A DNA stretch of 9,389 nucleotides from JBKPDV01 sp046728075 (GTDB taxonomy: Bacteria; Acidobacteriota; Thermoanaerobaculia; UBA5066; Gp7-AA6). Below the pieces are notes generated by a model. The model saw only the letters and a program-made list of their open reading frames with translations, ran no database searches and was not told the origin of the DNA. A program made the translations under genes and the position numbers. Location of the stretch: NCBI GenBank assembly GCA_046728075.1, contig JBKPDV010000236.1, forward strand, positions 1 to 9,389. The letters run 5' to 3'. Each line of letters begins with the position of its first letter. Within the stretch, counting starts at the first letter, position 1. Shown here one piece after another: positions 7,201-9,389 of the stretch.

Positions 7201-7297
7201 CAACGGCCGCTGCGGGGAAAATCCAGAGCATGGCGAGCAGCGGAACCGCCGCCACGCGATTCCTCGAAACGGAACCGAGGGCGCCATGGACCGCCAT
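4286..7297 (-). CDS. Two-component sensor histidine kinase with 14 propeller repeats, Y_Y_Y domain and LytS-type kinase
   Basis: A 1003-residue membrane sensor. Residues 1-32 look like a signal peptide. Fourteen Reg_prop-type repeats follow (pattern DxxGxLWxGTxxGLxR; the last two are less regular), enough for two seven-bladed periplasmic propellers, then a Y_Y_Y domain (FRYRLDGYDRGW, YYTNLPPGHFVFRV). Residues about 755-772 are the membrane helix. The cytoplasmic part is a His_kinase/LytS core: LQPHFLFNALNSLLP with the likely phospho-acceptor His804, N box PLVENALKHG (Asn897), and ATP-lid glycines DDGPGL (929-934) and GIGLSNLRRRL (from 944). It carries no receiver or DNA-binding domain, so a separate regulator is needed, presumably the one at 3316-4104. 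ATG 7297 is preceded by a purine-rich AAGGGGAGAGAG. It is divergent from the FHA gene. Confidence 0.95.
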   Translation of the reverse strand: MAVHGALGSVSRNRVAAVPLLAMLWIFPAAAVGLHPGTPLSQYGHDVWDSDSGLPQNSVDAIAQTQDGYLWLGTQEGLVRFDGVRFTVFDTRNTPALRDDWVHALRQTRDGTLWVGTAEGLIPVREGRFPPESGKDELSTSNVLALFESRDGSLWVGTTRGIARRTGDRVRLFGEKDGAPSGAVFAIVEDRDGVLWIGSRSGLSRLQEEGFVSVEASSERGAVLSLLPDPDGGLWVGTTKGLSHWDGHSLAGETLPGAVAGAPVQALYRDGQGMLWIGTARGLARRSNGTISLLSNEQRLSSDEIDSIAEDREGSLWVGTRDGGLNRLKDERVANFTDRQGLPDNKVWSVFEDRSANLWVGTADGSVSRARPGSSSFEVQARVGAPVLSLAEDEAGGLWIGTRGNGAYRLEGTKLRHWTAEDGFRPISIPALCADRRGGIWLGTAGSGLFRYQNGRFTQWTDKDGLGSNAVFALYQDRSDALWIATFGGGLSRFAAGRFETWTTREGLAHNIVLSILEEPPGTFWFGTRGGLSRWSDGKFTTYRQREGLFHDAVQRVLDDGHGYLWLTSNRGIFRVRSSELAAFAQGRRSQLHPVGFTTANGMRSVECNNGQQGGWKGRDGRLWFATLKGLAMADPQRIELNRVPPKVVVERIVAGRQALAASNGVVVASPVRDVEFDYTALSFRNPGAIRFRYRLDGYDRGWIEAGGRREAYYTNLPPGHFVFRVIACNEDGVWSPSGASLELTFARSLTETTGFQAAILALAALVTWGTHRLRVKRLAAREALRTAVVEARLSSLQAQLQPHFLFNALNSLLPLVGSEPGRAKRMIIRIADLLRASLQSETTSVVTLERDLAVLDEYLDIERMRFRDRIRVEIEADANARTAAVPSFLLQPLVENALKHGADPRTGRVRVQLSARVEEGELVLVIRDDGPGLRPEPGALTRGIGLSNLRRRLETLYPGRHRLSLTNAPEGGCEVLVRIPFSSEPIAGEGTPWRRRARAARG

Positions 7298-7360
7298 CTC
7301 TCTCCCCTTCCCCGTTGAATCACATCAGAGCCTCAAGGCGGGCCCGCGGGGCACCGACCG

Positions 7361-7393
7361 GGACGAAAAGCCTATTTGCGAGGACGAAAGCCT
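7361..7393. promoter_or_regulatory. Direct repeat with 21-bp period in the kinase/FHA intergenic region
   Basis: GGACGAAAAGCCT (7361-7373) is repeated as GGACGAAAGCCT (7382-7393), starting 21 bp later, two DNA turns. LytTR dimers are known to bind direct repeats at about this spacing, so this is a candidate LytTR site in front of the kinase gene. The repeat does not match the published AgrA/ComE-type consensus, so the assignment rests on spacing and neighbours only. Confidence 0.4.
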
Positions 7394-7488
7394 CGAATTT
7401 TCATCCCGGCGCCCTGCCGATCGGGCCGGAACCGAGGGGAGGCAGGTGGAAAAAACTCAGAGCGTCACTCAAACTCCCTTCCCAAACC

Positions 7489-8112
7489 GTGCGCTTTCGA
7501 TTTGCGGACTGCACGTTCGACGTGGAAACGCGCGCGCTGCTGCGCGCCGGCCGGCCGCTTGCTCTCTCGGAGAATGCCGCGGCTGTTTTAGCGGCTCTTC
7601 TTCAGAAGAGACCTCTGCCTGTCCCAAACGTGGAGCTCGCCAGCGCCGTGTGGCCGAGGGACACCTCTGCGCCGGCTCGGATTCCCGGGCTCATCCTCGA
7701 GCTGCGCGGGGCGATCGAGCCGAAGGGGGAAGCGGAAATCCTGAAGCGAACCTCCACTCCGGATGGCTACGCCTTCGCCGGCACCGCGATGGAAGACCGC
7801 CGGCCCGTCATCTCCGGAGTCGGATACCGCTATCGTCTTTACTGGGATGATCGAGAGATCGCTTTGCAGGAAGGCGAGAACGTGATCGGCCGCGATCGGG
7901 ACGTAGAGCTGCGAGTCGACGAGGGGGACGTCTCTCGCCGCCACGCGCGGGTCCTCGTCTCTGGGGATCGCGTCCTACTGGAGGACCTCGGAAGCAGCAA
8001 TGGAACCTTCTGCAACGACCAGCGGGTGGAGACGCCGCTCGGCCTCTCCGACGGCGATCGCATCACAGTCGGCCCGGTCCATCTGATCTTCCGCGCGCGT
8101 CCGCAGTCCTGA
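7489..8112 (+). CDS. Winged-helix DNA-binding domain fused to FHA domain
   Basis: A 207-residue protein from the GTG at 7489. Residues 4-98 resemble the OmpR/PhoB-type winged helix (FRFADCTFDVETRALL, GRPLALSENAAAVLAAL, ending in the wing-like PDGYAFAG). Residues 112-203 form an FHA domain with the phosphothreonine-binding signature: GRD at 134-136, SRRHA at 149-153 and LGSSNGTF at 167-174. FHA domains bind phosphothreonine peptides, so activity may depend on a Ser/Thr kinase, which is not in this window. GTG 7489 has no Shine-Dalgarno sequence. A better-placed GTG at 7446 after GAGGGGAGG is one frame off, separated by a run of six A. It is divergent from the sensor kinase and 20 nt ahead of the membrane protein gene, so the latter pair is probably an operon. 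Confidence 0.85.
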   Translation: MRFRFADCTFDVETRALLRAGRPLALSENAAAVLAALLQKRPLPVPNVELASAVWPRDTSAPARIPGLILELRGAIEPKGEAEILKRTSTPDGYAFAGTAMEDRRPVISGVGYRYRLYWDDREIALQEGENVIGRDRDVELRVDEGDVSRRHARVLVSGDRVLLEDLGSSNGTFCNDQRVETPLGLSDGDRITVGPVHLIFRARPQS

Positions 8113-8132
8113 AGGAGACGGCGGTCGGCAAC

Positions 8133-8831
8133 GTGGGCAAAAGCAGACGCCAGGTCCCCTGGAACTGGCTCGCCGCGGCGGTGGCCGCGCTTCTTCTCGT
8201 CGCGGCCGGGAAGCTCCTTCCGATCGGGGCCTGGCTTCAGGGCTTGGGCTCGTGGATCTCCGGGCTCGGTTCGATCGGGGGCGTTCTTTACGGGGTCTTC
8301 TACGTGATCGCGGTGCTTCTCTTCGTGCCGGGACTTCCTCTCACCCTGGGCGCCGGTTATCTCTTTGGGTTCCTCTGGGGGACGATCCTCGTGTCCGTCG
8401 CGTCCACGGCGGCGGCGGGCCTGGCGTTCCTGATTGCGCGCCACCTGGCGCGACCCTCCATCGAGAAGCTCGCCCGCAAGAACCCGAAGTTCGACGCGAT
8501 CGATCGGGCGATCGCCAGGAGCGGCTGGAAAGTCGTCGCCTTGCTGCGTCTTTCACCGCTCGTCCCGTTCTCGCTCTCCAATTACCTCTATGGGCTGACC
8601 GCCGTGCGTCTGGTCCCCTATCTGCTTGCCAGCTGGATTGCAATGTTGCCGGCGACGTTTCTCTACGTCTCTCTGGGCGCGGCCGGCCACCGTCTCGGCC
8701 AGGGCCGCGCGCGCAGCCCGTGGGAGTGGGTTTTGCTCGGGCTCGGCCTCGCCGCGACAGTCGCCGTCACGATTCTGTTGACGCGCCTCGCCCGCAAGGA
8801 GCTTGAGAAGAGCCGCATCCCATCCGCTTGA
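8133..8831 (+). CDS. TVP38/TMEM64 (DedA-like, VTT domain) integral membrane protein
   Basis: A 232-residue inner-membrane protein with hydrophobic segments at about 12-30, 48-66, 68-102, 134-156, 160-186 and 198-217. The family signatures are visible: FVPGLPLTLGAGYLFG (64-79), a helical segment with ARHLARPSIEKLARKNPKF, and LLRLSPLVPFSLSNYLYGLT (137-156) with its conserved Arg, Pro and Asn. VTT-domain proteins are re-entrant membrane proteins linked to lipid scrambling or transport of lipid carriers and ions; the substrate here is unknown. The GTG start at 8133 lies 15 nt after AAGGAG, a long spacing, but no better in-frame start exists. It follows the FHA gene by 20 nt and is probably in its operon. 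Confidence 0.92.
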   Translation: MGKSRRQVPWNWLAAAVAALLLVAAGKLLPIGAWLQGLGSWISGLGSIGGVLYGVFYVIAVLLFVPGLPLTLGAGYLFGFLWGTILVSVASTAAAGLAFLIARHLARPSIEKLARKNPKFDAIDRAIARSGWKVVALLRLSPLVPFSLSNYLYGLTAVRLVPYLLASWIAMLPATFLYVSLGAAGHRLGQGRARSPWEWVLLGLGLAATVAVTILLTRLARKELEKSRIPSA

Positions 8832-8953
8832 GCGGGCGCTACAGGCAACCTGCGCTGAGGAATTTCCGTCGAGAACGAAGCTAGTTCATAGCCGGCAGGA
8901 TGAGCTCGGGAATCAGGACGCGCTGAGGCACAAGAGCGGCCTGCGGGAGAAAC

Positions 8954-9028
8954 TGGCTCCTGAGGTAGGACTCGAACCTACAACCCTCCGGTTAACAGCC
9001 GGATGCTCTGCCATTGAGCTACTCAGGA
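8954..9028 (-). tRNA. tRNA-Asn (anticodon GTT), CCA encoded
   Basis: On the minus strand the acceptor arm TCCTGAG pairs with CTCAGGA, the D arm is GCTC-AATGGCA-GAGC, and the anticodon stem TCCGG/CCGGA closes the loop CTGTTAA with anticodon GTT (plus-strand 8994-8996). The variable loop is GGGTT, and the T arm is GTAGG-TTCGAGT-CCTAC. Discriminator G is followed by an encoded CCA at 8956-8954. All stems are fully paired and the length is 75 nt with CCA, so this looks functional. It carries its own promoter upstream. No clear terminator was seen beyond 8954. Confidence 0.97.
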
Positions 9029-9044
9029 AAAGAGCGGACCGAGG

Positions 9045-9074
9045 ACGATAGCCGACGAGATCTGCCCCTGTCAA
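9045..9074 (-). promoter_or_regulatory. Sigma-70-type promoter of the tRNA-Asn gene
   Basis: Read on the minus strand: a perfect -35 TTGACA (9074-9069), an 18-bp spacer and a -10-like TATCGT (9050-9045). Transcription would start near 9038, about 10 nt before the mature tRNA 5' end at 9028, as expected for a tRNA gene. Confidence 0.6.
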
Positions 9075-9171
9075 ACGTCAAAGAAGATTTGGCGGGGGCG
9101 GTGGCACGCGCCAACCGCGGACCGCGAATCTCCCATCCGGCAGCGGGCATAGTCTCCGCCGAGGAGGGGCC

Positions 9172-9273
9172 ATGAAGCTCGGCGTGCTGGGAACCGGAAT
9201 GGTCGGCCAGGCGATCGCGGGAAAGCTGGCGTCCACATCGTGCGCTGACAGATTGCCGTGCAAACAAGGATGA
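9172..9273 (+). pseudogene. Truncated N-terminus of an NADP/F420-dependent oxidoreductase-like gene
   Basis: ATG 9172 is preceded by a strong GAGGAGG and opens a frame that reads MKLGVLGTGMVGQAIAGKLA, the first strand, glycine-rich turn (GxGxxG-like) and helix of a Rossmann fold. It resembles the start of NADPH-dependent F420 reductase-type proteins. In these families the segment continues into a second strand and a typical GSR-type cofactor-binding motif. Here it changes after about residue 22 into an unrelated SCADRLPCKQG and stops at 9273, giving 33 residues against a family length of roughly 200. No continuation was found in the other frames within the next 115 bases. It is a broken gene, most likely from a deletion or rearrangement near 9235-9240; a true micro-peptide is unlikely. 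Confidence 0.75.
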
Positions 9274-9290
9274 ACGCCGAGTACGGTTAA

Positions 9291-9324
9291 GGGAAGAAAG
9301 TTCGAACTTCGAATTTCACTTCCC
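9291..9324. terminator. Hairpin, possible terminator for a minus-strand gene from the right
   Basis: GGGAAG (9291-9296) and CTTCCC (9319-9324) flank inner arms AAAGTTCGAA and TTCGAATTTC, giving an imperfect stem of about 16 bp. The inside includes the palindrome AAGTTCGAACTT (9298-9309). On the minus strand it would lie about 20 nt beyond the possible stop at 9344. There is no solid T tract after it, so termination is only suggested. Confidence 0.35.
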
Positions 9325-9343
9325 GGCGTTCCCGCCGCGTTCC

Positions 9344-9388
9344 TCAGCGCTCGCCGACCGCGCGCCACGACGCCCAGGCAGCCTTCCA
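9344..9388 (-). CDS. Possible C-terminal end of an unidentified protein entering from the right
   Basis: On the minus strand one frame reads WKAAWASWRAVGER and stops at TGA 9346-9344. Thirteen of its 14 codons end in G or C, more uniform than in the other minus-strand frames, which also stay open here. A hairpin follows about 20 nt downstream. Fourteen residues are too few to name a family, and a non-coding stretch is possible. Confidence 0.3.
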   Translation of the reverse strand, partial: WKAAWASWRAVGER

Positions 9389-9389
9389 T

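Noticed and set aside
7132..7488. Upstream extension of the winged-helix/FHA frame to 7132
   Set aside because: It would overlap the start of the kinase gene and adds an Arg/Pro-rich sequence with no family match. The winged helix begins right after 7489.
8954..9028. tRNA-Asn as the attachment site of an integrated element
   Set aside because: No integrase and no repeated tRNA 3' end were seen, and the disrupted gene lies on the 5' side of the tRNA.
9078..9389. 103-codon minus-strand frame from the right edge
   Set aside because: It runs antisense through the ribosome site and start of the truncated oxidoreductase and into non-coding DNA, with no motif. The short WKAAWASWRAVGER frame has better codon composition at the edge.

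Overview
This is a GC-rich window that reads like accessory or regulatory chromosome from an Acidobacteriota-type bacterium. The lineage is inferred from gene content, not from a marker gene. The hints are a TonB-dependent receptor with a carboxypeptidase-regulatory-like N-terminal domain, a large propeller-type LytS sensor kinase with a LytTR response regulator, and a winged-helix/FHA fusion protein.

Layout, left to right. (1) 1-875, minus: the first 291 residues of a TonB-dependent outer-membrane receptor, cut by the window edge. (2) 876-1539: about 660 bp with no convincing gene. It holds two kinds of direct repeat and, on the plus strand, a potentially structured RNA segment ending in a textbook intrinsic terminator. 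(3) 1540-3042, minus: an AraC-family regulator followed after 21 nt by a LytTR DNA-binding protein without a receiver domain. The two are in the same reading frame, separated by one TAA. (4) 3316-4104, plus: a full receiver-LytTR response regulator. (5) 4115-4277: a compact repeat element of inverted heptanucleotide arrays around a core with an 18-bp perfect palindrome, between convergent genes. (6) 4286-7297, minus: a 1003-residue sensor kinase with signal peptide, 14 propeller repeats, Y_Y_Y domain, membrane segment and LytS-type kinase core. (7) 7489-8831, plus: winged-helix/FHA protein followed by a TVP38/DedA-like membrane protein. (8) 8954-9028, minus: tRNA-Asn(GTT) with its own promoter. 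(9) 9172-9273, plus: the intact start of an NADP/F420-type oxidoreductase gene, broken after about 22 codons. (10) 9291-9388: a hairpin and the possible end of a minus-strand gene entering from the right.

Working model (inference): the propeller kinase and the receiver-LytTR protein form a two-component pair, although they are convergent rather than in one operon. The receiver-less LytTR shares about half its DNA-binding-domain residues with the response regulator, so it may bind related sites. A GGACGAA(A)GC-type direct repeat occurs at 21-bp spacing in front of the kinase and at 42-bp (2 x 21) spacing upstream of the TonB receptor. That spacing suits LytTR dimers, so the receptor and the kinase could belong to one regulon.
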